A program made the position numbers and the translations under genes. A DNA stretch of 64,000 nt from assembly GCF_003814915.1 (NCBI RefSeq), contig NZ_RKQK01000001.1, positions 1,070,031 to 1,134,030 on the forward strand. Direction: 5' to 3'. This document shows positions 57,344 to 64,000 of the stretch, piece after piece. Under the pieces are notes generated by a model. It saw nothing but the letters and a program-made list of their open reading frames with translations. It was not told the DNA's origin and made no database searches. Origin of the DNA: Pacificibacter maritimus. GTDB taxonomy: Bacteria; Pseudomonadota; Alphaproteobacteria; Rhodobacterales; Rhodobacteraceae. Every line of letters starts with the position of its first letter. Position 1 is the stretch's first letter.

Positions 57344-57376
57344 GCGGTGATGTCTCCTCCTCCCTGACATCACCGC
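57344..57376 (+). ncRNA. CcsR-like hairpin 6
   Basis: Perfect 11-bp stem GCGGTGATGTC/GACATCACCGC around TCCTCCTCCCT; similar to hairpin 4 but with compensatory changes. Confidence 0.85.
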
Positions 57377-57378
57377 AC

Positions 57379-57402
57379 AAAATTCGGGCTAAACGCCCAC
57401 AC
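57379..57402 (+). repeat. 24-base spacer repeat, copy 2
   Basis: Second exact copy, 103 bases after the first, between hairpins 6 and 7. Confidence 0.9.
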
Positions 57403-57409
57403 CTTCTTC

Positions 57410-57436
57410 GGTCTCTCTCCTCCTCCCTGAGGGACC
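57410..57436 (+). ncRNA. CcsR-like hairpin 7
   Basis: Stem GGTCTC/GGGACC (one wobble) around TCTCCTCCTCCCTGA; counterpart of hairpin 5. Confidence 0.75.
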
Positions 57437-57444
57437 CTAGGCCA

Positions 57445-57480
57445 AGTGTTCGCATCTCCTCCTCCCTTGATGTGGACACT
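57445..57480 (+). ncRNA. CcsR-like hairpin 8
   Basis: 12-bp stem AGTGTTCGCATC/GATGTGGACACT with two wobble pairs around TCCTCCTCCCTT. Confidence 0.85.
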
Positions 57481-57491
57481 GTGAAAAATAT

Positions 57492-57517
57492 CGGACCCGA
57501 TCCTCCCTCGTGGTTCG
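57492..57517 (+). ncRNA. CcsR-like hairpin 9 (variant loop)
   Basis: Stem CGGACCCGA/TCG-T-GGTTCG with a bulged T and a shortened loop TCCTCCC. Confidence 0.65.
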
Positions 57518-57526
57518 ACATATCAG

Positions 57527-57557
57527 CACCCACGCCTCTCCTCCCTTGGCGTGGGTG
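57527..57557 (+). ncRNA. CcsR-like hairpin 10, also the terminator stem
   Basis: Perfect 10-bp stem CACCCACGCC/GGCGTGGGTG around TCTCCTCCCTT, followed by TTTT. Confidence 0.8.
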
Positions 57558-57561
57558 TTTT
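57527..57561 (+). terminator. Terminator of the DUF1127-hairpin operon
   Basis: Hairpin 10 followed by TTTTC. Confidence 0.8.
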
Positions 57562-57614
57562 CATATCCAGCTTTTCGTTTTTGGGCCGCGCCCTAGGTGC
57601 TGGCTCTCCATATG

Positions 57615-57642
57615 AAAAAAGCCCCAAAGCAAAGCTTTGGGA
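57615..57642 (-). terminator. Terminator after the UvrD-type helicase
   Basis: On the minus strand CCCAAAGC/GCTTTGGG stem with a three-base loop, then GGC and TTTTTT. Confidence 0.8.
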
Positions 57643-57690
57643 CTGTCAAATCTTGTAAACTGTAAAATCGACCGATCCGCTGCTTGTAGC

Positions 57691-60126
57691 CTAGAAAGGC
57701 GCATCATCCGCTTGAGCGGCGGGTTTGACGAAACTTGCCACCAGCTTTTTCGACCCAGCGTGATCGAACTCGATGGTCAACTTATCCCCATCGACACTCA
57801 TCACCTCGCCGTAACCAAACTTGATATGAAAGACACGATCGCCAATGGTGAAAGACGACACCGCGGCCATATTCAAAGTCACAGGTTTGGCGGCAGGTGC
57901 GCGATTGGCGCGGTCTTGCAAACGCCGCCATCCGGGTGAATTATAAACATCCGCATCGGCCATGCGGGACTCGAAAGAGCTAAAGCCATCATCAAATCCA
58001 CCGCGTTGACCGCCATAGCGCCCCCCCACGGCTTGCGGCGTTAGCACGTCTATATGGTCACTGGGGATTTCATCGACAAAGCGCGACGGCATTTGCGTTT
58101 GCCATTGGCCAAACACAGGGCGATTTGAGGCAAATGAAATGGTGCAAAGCTCTTCGGCGCGCGTGATTCCCACATAAGCCAAGCGCCGTTCTTCTTCCAA
58201 ACCGCTTAACCCGCTTTCATCCATAGAACGCTGTGAGGGAAACAGGCCTTCTTCCCAACCGGGTAAAAACACGACAGGAAATTCCAAGCCTTTGGCCCCA
58301 TGCAGTGTCATAATCGTCACTTTGGGGTCGGCTTCATTGGCATCATTATCAAGGCTCAGCGACACATTTTCCAAGAACCCGTGTAGGTTGTCATGTTCAT
58401 CCAAGCCCTTGACCAGTTCTTTCAGGTTTTCCAAACGGCCTGGCGCTTCGGGGGTTTTGTCGTTTTGCCACATGGTGGTGTAGCCGCTTTCATCCAAAAT
58501 GCGTTCAGCCAGTTCCACATGGGTGATTTCAGCAGGCACGCAATCAACAGATTCGACCACCGCTTCGTCATCATCAAGGCCCGGATAGCGGATTTGCTGT
58601 TCGGCCAAATTGCCCCATGCATCAAGCTGGGCAACCAATTCCGCGACAGCGCCCTTGGCTTTGCCTTTCAAAAGCCCCTCTTGCACAGCCAAACGCGCAC
58701 CTTCTTTCAAAGACACGCCATTGGTGCGGGCCATCGTTTGGATATCGAGCAAAGCCTTAGGTCCAACGCCGCGCTTTGGTGTGTTGATAATACGTTCAAA
58801 CGCCAAATCATCTTCGGGCTGCATCACCACTCTGAAATATGCGATGGCGTCACGACATTCCAAACGCTCATAAAACTTCGGCCCGCCAATCACGCGGTAG
58901 GCCAAGCCAATCTTTAAAAAGCGGTCTTCAAAGGCGCGCATTTGGTGCGAAGCGCGAACAAGAATGGCCATATCTTCCAGTGAAAATTTGCGCAAACGCG
59001 CCCTTGCGCCACCTGCCATGGCTTCGATTTCTTCACCGATCCAACGTGCTTCGTCTTCGTAATCGTGATGACCGATCAGGCGGACCAATTCGCCCTCGGG
59101 TTCGGCTGTCCACAGGTCTTTGCCAAGACGGTTGGAATTGCCCGCGATCACCCCAGAGGCTGCGGCCAAAATATGTGGCGTCGAGCGGTAATTTTGCTCA
59201 AGCCGTACAACTTTGGCGCCAGGAAAATCCTTTTCAAACCGCAAAATATTGCCAACTTCAGCCCCGCGCCAACCGTAGATAGATTGGTCATCATCCCCCA
59301 CACAACAGACATTTTTATGTGCGGCCCCAAGCAAACGCAGCCACATATATTGCGCCACATTGGTATCTTGGTATTCGTCCACCAGTATGTATTTGTACCA
59401 GCGCTGGTATTGCTCCAGCAGGTCAGGATGGTTTTGAAAAATCGTCACCATATGCAGCAACAAGTCACCAAAATCGCAAGCATTTAAAGCCTTTAGGCGA
59501 TTTTGATATTGCGCATAAAGTTTAACGCCATAGCCGTTAAACGCCTCGTCATCAGTCACTTTTGCAGGCGTCAAGGCACGGTTTTTCCATGCATCAATCA
59601 CCCCAGCGAGTTGGCGCGCAGGCCAACGCTTTTCATCGATACCTTCGGCTTTGATCAACTGTTTAAGCAAGCGAATGACATCATCTGTATCCAGAATGGT
59701 AAAGTTGGATTTCAGCCCAACCAAATCACCGTGGCGACGCAACTGTTTGACACAGACTGAATGGAATGTGCCGAGCCACGGCATGCCCGCGACAGATGTG
59801 CCCATCAGATCGCCCACACGTTCCTTCATTTCGCGTGCCGCTTTATTGGTAAAGGTCACCGCTAGAATTTCATTGGGGCGGGCGCGCCCTGTGTTCAGCA
59901 AATGCGCGATTCGGCATGTCAAAGCTTTGGTTTTGCCTGTGCCAGCGCCTGCCAGCATCAAAACAGGGCCATCCATGGTTTCCACGGCTTCGCGCTGCGC
60001 GTCGTTTAATTGATCCAAATAGGGCGTGGGCCTCGCAGCCATCGCGCGCTGGGAATTGGAAAGCCCCTGCGGGGCTTGTGGGGCTACGGCTGCCTCGAAG
60101 GCGTCTTCTTCATCAAATCTGCTCAT
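57691..60126 (-). CDS. uvrD: ATP-dependent DNA helicase UvrD/PcrA type
   Basis: Superfamily I 3'-5' helicase for excision and mismatch repair. ATG 60126 gives 811 residues. Motif I is LAGAGTGKTKALTCRIA, motif Ia VTFTNKAAREMKER, motif II ILVDEYQDTN, motif III VGDDDQSIYGWRGAE, motif IV EQNYRSTPHIL, motif V MTLHGAKGLEFPVVFLPGWEEGLFP and motif VI EERRLAYVGITRAEELC. A C-terminal Tudor-like region (FTIGDRVFHIKFGYGEVMSVDGDKL) is typical of PcrA/UvrD in Gram-positive and alphaproteobacteria. TTG 60132 is two codons upstream. No LexA site was seen. Confidence 0.95.
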   Translation of the reverse strand: MSRFDEEDAFEAAVAPQAPQGLSNSQRAMAARPTPYLDQLNDAQREAVETMDGPVLMLAGAGTGKTKALTCRIAHLLNTGRARPNEILAVTFTNKAAREMKERVGDLMGTSVAGMPWLGTFHSVCVKQLRRHGDLVGLKSNFTILDTDDVIRLLKQLIKAEGIDEKRWPARQLAGVIDAWKNRALTPAKVTDDEAFNGYGVKLYAQYQNRLKALNACDFGDLLLHMVTIFQNHPDLLEQYQRWYKYILVDEYQDTNVAQYMWLRLLGAAHKNVCCVGDDDQSIYGWRGAEVGNILRFEKDFPGAKVVRLEQNYRSTPHILAAASGVIAGNSNRLGKDLWTAEPEGELVRLIGHHDYEDEARWIGEEIEAMAGGARARLRKFSLEDMAILVRASHQMRAFEDRFLKIGLAYRVIGGPKFYERLECRDAIAYFRVVMQPEDDLAFERIINTPKRGVGPKALLDIQTMARTNGVSLKEGARLAVQEGLLKGKAKGAVAELVAQLDAWGNLAEQQIRYPGLDDDEAVVESVDCVPAEITHVELAERILDESGYTTMWQNDKTPEAPGRLENLKELVKGLDEHDNLHGFLENVSLSLDNDANEADPKVTIMTLHGAKGLEFPVVFLPGWEEGLFPSQRSMDESGLSGLEEERRLAYVGITRAEELCTISFASNRPVFGQWQTQMPSRFVDEIPSDHIDVLTPQAVGGRYGGQRGGFDDGFSSFESRMADADVYNSPGWRRLQDRANRAPAAKPVTLNMAAVSSFTIGDRVFHIKFGYGEVMSVDGDKLTIEFDHAGSKKLVASFVKPAAQADDAPF

Positions 60127-60227
60127 GAGCAACAGGTTACTGCAGGTCGCCGTCTAGGAAAAGCATGTTCTGCAATTGTTCACACAAGAATGGGTAAAAA
60201 ACTGCGCACAGACTGATGGTCACAGCG

Positions 60228-60848
60228 CTAGGGCGCATCGCGTTGCGCCGCATCATCGCGCACAATGGTTTCCAAGGACTGCACAAAGCGCTGAAATAGA
60301 GTTGAAAAGCTTTCGATATCTTCTGGCGCCCAGCCATCAAAGACCTGTACCATCAACATCCACTTAGATCGGGTGAACTCACGTAAAAACCCATATCCTT
60401 TGGGTGTGACCTGCAAGACCGATTTGCGCGCATCCTCTTGATCGACAGCCCGCATCACATAGCCGCGCGACACAAGGTCTGCCACGATCCGCGAGGCGCG
60501 CGAAGGATCAACCTGCATCAATTCAGCCACCACACCGACGGTGGGTGATGCGGGCTCTGCTCGCCCCACTCCGTTTTCGATATGGCTGACACAGACAAGC
60601 CCCTGCAACAACGCAGGTTCTAAACTATCGCTGAGCCCTGTTAAAACCTTACCGCGAAATTCTTCGCGTTCCCACATGCGCCGCCACCGAAAATTGGCAA
60701 CATCAAAGTCCAACAGCGCTTGGGACGCTTGAGGAGAAAAGCCCTTTTCGGCCAAGAGATCAGGCACACCACTTTTAATGCGCGGGTCGCGCGCTGCATT
60801 TTTGAGTGCGAAATCTGTAACGGTTGGGTTTTCGATCTTTTGTGTCAT
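60228..60848 (-). CDS. MarR family transcriptional regulator
   Basis: A 206-residue winged-helix regulator; ATG 60848 (MTQKIENP) is chosen over an upstream frame to 60935 that enters the operator region. MarR features: TVGVVAELMQVDPSRASRIVADLVSRGYV (recognition helix about 118-146) and the wing DQEDARKSVLQVTPKG. It has about 50 extra N-terminal residues relative to short MarR proteins. It is divergent from a DHA2 efflux pump gene, the usual arrangement for a repressor that responds to the pump's substrate. Confidence 0.9.
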   Translation of the reverse strand: MTQKIENPTVTDFALKNAARDPRIKSGVPDLLAEKGFSPQASQALLDFDVANFRWRRMWEREEFRGKVLTGLSDSLEPALLQGLVCVSHIENGVGRAEPASPTVGVVAELMQVDPSRASRIVADLVSRGYVMRAVDQEDARKSVLQVTPKGYGFLREFTRSKWMLMVQVFDGWAPEDIESFSTLFQRFVQSLETIVRDDAAQRDAP

Positions 60849-60887
60849 GCGGACTAGGTGACATAAGTTACATGCTATCGTCAAGTG

Positions 60888-60919
60888 TGTGTCAAAAGCA
60901 CATATATGCCATTGACACA
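60888..60919. promoter_or_regulatory. Inverted repeat between MarR and efflux genes, probable operator
   Basis: Perfect 8-bp arms TGTGTCAA (60888-60895) and TTGACACA (60912-60919) with a 16-base spacer. A related TGTGTCA occurs at 60841-60847 and TGACATA at about 60859, so the MarR protein may bind several half-sites here. Confidence 0.5.
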
Positions 60920-60986
60920 TAAATCGCAAAGCCATAAATCTTGCCCAAGGCTGCCTTTATTTTTCTGGTGGCACATGGAGTTTGAA

Positions 60987-62498
60987 ATGACAGATACGCA
61001 TCCGCAATCCGCGCCGCATGAGGCCGACACACCGCCGCAAAACGTAAAACTGATCATCGCATCAGTTGCAGTTTTGTTGCTTTTAGCAGCCCTTGATCAA
61101 ACCATCGTTTCAACAGCTCTGCCGACGATCGTTGCCGACCTTGGCGGGTTAGAACATCTGTCTTGGGTTGTGACTTCATATATTCTAGCAACAACCATTG
61201 TTGCACCTTTGTATGGAAAATTCGGTGACGTCTTTGGGCGGCGCAATATGGTATTTACCTCGGTGACAATCTTTTTGTTGGGATCTGTGTTTTGCGGTCT
61301 ATCGCAAACTATGGGACAGCTCATCGCAGCGCGTGCGATCCAAGGGTTGGGCGGCGGCGGCCTTTTTGTCTTGGCCTTATCAATTATCGCGGATGTCTTG
61401 CCCCCAAAGGATCGCGGCAAAATCCAAGGTGTGTTTGCGGGCGTTTTCGGGCTGTCTTCTGTGATTGGTCCTCTGTTAGGCGGCTGGTTCGTGGATGCGT
61501 TAAGCTGGCATTGGATTTTCTTTATCAATCTCCCCATTGGCGCCATCGCGCTGCTTGGTTTTTTGTTGAACTTTAAACCTTTGGGTCTGCGCAAAAAGCC
61601 ATCCATCGATTTCTTGGGAGCTGCGACTTTGACGGTGGCTTTGTCATCTTTGGTGTTGGTCACGGCTCTGGGCGGGCGCGATATCGCTTGGGATAGCTTT
61701 ACAGCCATTGGTCTGATCCTTTTGGCGATCGTGGCAACCTTGGGATTCTTATGGGCAGAAACGCGGGCTGTTGAACCGATCTTGCCGTTGAAATTGTTCA
61801 AGATTAACGTCTTCACAGTCACGAGCATCATGCAGCTGTGCACGGGCGCGATGATGCTGGGGGGGCTGACGTTTTTGCCAGTGTTCTTGCAAATGGCAAA
61901 TGGCGCGACGGCCACGCAATCAGGACTGCAAATGGTACCTTTGACCGCAGGCATTTTGATTGGATCAACCTCATCTGGACGATTTATGAGCAGAACAGGC
62001 CGCTACCGTATTTTGCCGATTGCAGGCACCACGGTGTCCATTCTCGGGGCTTTGATCCTGACACAGATCGCGCCTGACATGAATATGACAGTGTTTTACT
62101 TAAGCCTTGTGCTGTTTGGCCTTGGTCTTGGTCTGAGTTTTCCTGTCTTCACCACAGCCGTGCAAAACACTGTACCGCGTGGTGATTTGGGGGCTGCAAC
62201 AGCTGCGGGCGTATTGTTTCGCCAAATCGGTGGCGCTGTGGCCGTCGCCCTGTTTGGTGCGATTTTCGCCTCTGGCATGGCGCGCGCAATGGGCGGACAA
62301 CAAATCGAAGGCATGGCATCCGTGTCAGAACTTGGACCACAGATTTTGGCTGAGCTTTCTCCCGAGATGCAAAACCAAATTGGTCAGTCTGTCGCGCAGG
62401 CGGTTCAGCCTATTTACTGGGTCGTTGCTGTGCTTGCAGTGCTTGCCTTGATCGTTGCGCTTTTCTTGAAAGAACAAGAATTACAAGGCCGCGACTGA
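60987..62498 (+). CDS. DHA2-type (14-helix) MFS multidrug efflux transporter
   Basis: A proton-driven efflux pump like EmrB/QacA. ATG 60987, seven bases after GGAG, gives 503 residues. About 14 hydrophobic segments are seen; signatures include LAALDQTIVSTALPTIVADLG (motif D1 region), GKFGDVFGRRNMVF (motif A), RAIQGLGGGGLFVLALSIIADVLPPKDRG (motif B region) and GVFGLSSVIGPLLGGWFVD (motif C of exporters). It is the divergent partner of the MarR gene. Substrate unknown. A long upstream in-frame extension to 60885 is not used. Confidence 0.93.
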   Translation: MTDTHPQSAPHEADTPPQNVKLIIASVAVLLLLAALDQTIVSTALPTIVADLGGLEHLSWVVTSYILATTIVAPLYGKFGDVFGRRNMVFTSVTIFLLGSVFCGLSQTMGQLIAARAIQGLGGGGLFVLALSIIADVLPPKDRGKIQGVFAGVFGLSSVIGPLLGGWFVDALSWHWIFFINLPIGAIALLGFLLNFKPLGLRKKPSIDFLGAATLTVALSSLVLVTALGGRDIAWDSFTAIGLILLAIVATLGFLWAETRAVEPILPLKLFKINVFTVTSIMQLCTGAMMLGGLTFLPVFLQMANGATATQSGLQMVPLTAGILIGSTSSGRFMSRTGRYRILPIAGTTVSILGALILTQIAPDMNMTVFYLSLVLFGLGLGLSFPVFTTAVQNTVPRGDLGAATAAGVLFRQIGGAVAVALFGAIFASGMARAMGGQQIEGMASVSELGPQILAELSPEMQNQIGQSVAQAVQPIYWVVAVLAVLALIVALFLKEQELQGRD

Positions 62499-62527
62499 CC
62501 TATCGTCAAGACACAAGCTTTTTTGAA

Positions 62528-62571
62528 TGGGTGTTTGTTGTGCGATCCCGCCAGCAAGCACCCATTTTTTT
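62528..62571 (+). terminator. Terminator after the efflux gene
   Basis: Stem TGGGTG...CACCCA continued by wobble pairs, followed by seven T. Confidence 0.8.
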
Positions 62572-62698
62572 GCAAAATTAATATTCTGTTTGCGCTAACA
62601 TTAGCTCTAGACAAAATATGAAACATTGTGTTTGCTGCATCGCAGAATTCACATTAGCTTCAAAATGTCGCAGACGAACTGCAAAGGACTAAAAAATC

Positions 62699-64000
62699 AT
62701 GACCGAGTTTAAAAAGATTCTCATCGCAAACCGTGGCGAAATTGCAATCCGAGTGATGCGCGCTGCAAACGAGATGGGCAAACGAACGGTCGCGATCTAC
62801 GCAGAAGAAGACAAACTATCCCTACACCGATTCAAAGCTGACGAAGCCTATAAAATTGGCGAAGGCATGGGCCCTGTTGCGGCGTATCTGTCGATTGAAG
62901 AAATCATTCGCGTGGCCAAACTGTCGGGCGCAGACGCCATTCACCCAGGCTACGGGCTTTTGTCCGAGAACCCGGAATTTGTCGACGCCTGTTCTGAGGC
63001 AGGCATCACGTTCATCGGCCCCAAAGCGGAAACCATGCGCAAACTGGGCGACAAAGCATCCGCGCGCAAAGTGGCGATGGAAGCAGGCGTGCCAGTTATT
63101 CCCGCCACAGAAGTCTTGGGCGATGATTTTGATGCGATCCGCGCTGAGGCCACTAAAGTTGGTTTTCCGTTGATGTTGAAAGCCTCTTGGGGCGGCGGCG
63201 GTCGTGGTATGCGCCCCGTGAACAACGCAGAAGAATTGGAAGAAAAGGTCAAAGAAGGCCGCCGCGAAGCCGAAGCAGCCTTTGGGAATGGCGAAGGCTA
63301 CCTTGAAAAAATGATCGTGCGCGCACGCCACGTCGAGGTGCAAATCTTGGGCGACAGCCACGGCAATATCTATCACCTATATGAACGCGATTGTTCCGTG
63401 CAGCGCCGCAACCAAAAAGTGGTTGAACGCGCCCCTGCCCCCTATCTGTCGGAAACCCAACGCGAAGAAATCTGTGCTTTGGGCAAAAAGATCTGTGAAC
63501 ACGTCAATTACGAATGTGCTGGCACGGTCGAATTCTTGATGGATATGGAAACGGGCAAATTCTACTTCATCGAAGTGAACCCACGCGTGCAGGTCGAACA
63601 TACTGTGACAGAAGAAGTCACAGGCATCGACATCGTGCGCGCGCAGATTTTGATCGCAGAAGGCAAATCTTTGACAGCCGCGACGGGTGTGGCCAGCCAA
63701 TATGACGTGAAACTCGACGGGCATGCGCTGCAATGTCGTGTGACCACAGAAGATCCCGCAAATAACTTTATCCCTGATTACGGTCGCATCAGCACCTATC
63801 GTTCGGCCACGGGGATGGGCATTCGTCTAGACGGCGGCACCGCCTATTCTGGCGCTGTGATCACACGCTACTACGACAGTCTTTTGACCAAAGTAACGGC
63901 TTGGGCGCGCACGCCAGAGGCGGCGATTGCACGCATGGATCGGGCTTTGCGCGAATTCCGTATTCGTGGTGTGTCGACAAACATTGCTTTCGTAGAAAAC
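62699..64000 (+). CDS. pyc: Pyruvate carboxylase, N-terminal part, truncated by window end
   Basis: The frame from ATG 62699 stays open to the last base (434 codons), so the gene continues outside. The visible part is the biotin carboxylase domain: KKILIANRGEIAIRVMRAA, HPGYGLLSENPEF, ATP-grasp loop LMLKASWGGGGRGMR, ERDCSVQRRNQKVVE and FIEVNPRVQVEHTVTEE. The AEEDKLSLHRFKADEAYKIG stretch is characteristic of pyruvate carboxylase rather than acetyl- or propionyl-CoA carboxylase subunits. If so, the rest (carboxyltransferase and biotin domains, about 700 residues) lies beyond 64000. It feeds oxaloacetate to the TCA cycle. Confidence 0.9.
   Translation, partial: MTEFKKILIANRGEIAIRVMRAANEMGKRTVAIYAEEDKLSLHRFKADEAYKIGEGMGPVAAYLSIEEIIRVAKLSGADAIHPGYGLLSENPEFVDACSEAGITFIGPKAETMRKLGDKASARKVAMEAGVPVIPATEVLGDDFDAIRAEATKVGFPLMLKASWGGGGRGMRPVNNAEELEEKVKEGRREAEAAFGNGEGYLEKMIVRARHVEVQILGDSHGNIYHLYERDCSVQRRNQKVVERAPAPYLSETQREEICALGKKICEHVNYECAGTVEFLMDMETGKFYFIEVNPRVQVEHTVTEEVTGIDIVRAQILIAEGKSLTAATGVASQYDVKLDGHALQCRVTTEDPANNFIPDYGRISTYRSATGMGIRLDGGTAYSGAVITRYYDSLLTKVTAWARTPEAAIARMDRALREFRIRGVSTNIAFVEN

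Larger units (their letters stand above)
57123..57557 (+). ncRNA. Array of ten CcsR/cuckoo-type hairpins with CCTCCTCCC loops
   Basis: Ten stem-loops in 435 bases, all with the pyrimidine loop core at the tip. Eight hold an exact CCTCCTCCC; the ninth has TCCTCCC and the tenth TCTCCTCCC. CCUCCU is the anti-Shine-Dalgarno sequence of 16S rRNA, so the loops can pair with ribosome sites. Stem sequences differ between copies but keep pairing, including wobble pairs, showing selection for structure. Positions: 57123, 57161, 57208, 57243, 57305, 57344, 57410, 57445, 57492 and 57527. R. sphaeroides has four such RNAs after RSP_6037. Copy number here is unusually high, to my knowledge. The array ends in a terminator. 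Confidence 0.9.

Noticed and set aside
57114-57561. CRISPR array suggested by regularly spaced repeats
   Set aside because: Repeats are short loop motifs inside hairpins of differing stem sequence with irregular spacing; no cas genes are nearby.

Overview
The window is a piece of chromosome from an alphaproteobacterium, almost certainly a marine member of the Rhodobacteraceae (Roseobacter group). This rests on gene content and order, not on a database search: a complete dcw cell-division cluster preceded by an UpsM-like leader RNA, a DUF1127 gene followed by an array of hairpins with CCTCCTCCC loops (CcsR/cuckoo RNA type), a DUF2484 gene beside murB, a Hint-domain protein, the bolA/J-domain/cobS/cobT neighbourhood, and a CtrA-type site. 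Codon use looks even and moderately GC-rich. There is no insertion sequence, prophage or CRISPR array.

Layout. 1-1193: end of an iron-chelate ABC permease and its ATPase. 1504-1590 (-): tRNA-Leu(GAG). 1731-8188: DUF2306 membrane protein, LytTR regulator, lipB, cytochrome c, ctaD, DUF4336 and DUF2244 proteins, a small ORF. 8413-10234: yqeY-type gene and carA. 10438-19285: large GspE_N-glycosyltransferase, GntR regulator, HAD nucleotidase, UbiH-type hydroxylase, Hint protein, gatB, DUF4177 protein. 19288-25292: bolA, J-domain protein, DUF808 and fasciclin proteins, cobS and cobT. 25326-30754: aminopeptidase P, DUF427 protein, ClC channel, FAD-linked oxidase.

30780-54803 (all on the minus strand) is the dcw cluster, read as mraZ-rsmH-ftsL-ftsI-murE-murF-mraY-murD-ftsW-murG-murC-(small membrane ORF)-DUF2484-murB-ddl-ftsQ-ftsA-ftsZ-lpxC-bamD-recN. 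It makes UDP-MurNAc-pentapeptide and lipid II, builds the divisome, and adds the committed step of lipid A synthesis and an outer-membrane assembly lipoprotein. Many joins are start/stop overlaps. Breaks with possible separate control lie after mraY (terminator-like hairpin), between ftsA and ftsZ (477 bp) and between ftsZ and lpxC (terminator). The leader of mraZ carries a strong hairpin ending in TTTT, as for the sRNA UpsM.

55514-64000: apbC/mrp; the DUF1127 gene with at least ten anti-Shine-Dalgarno hairpins (57123-57557), the most striking element of the window; a UvrD-type helicase; a divergent MarR regulator/DHA2 efflux pair with a perfect inverted repeat between them; and the start of pyruvate carboxylase, cut by the window end.
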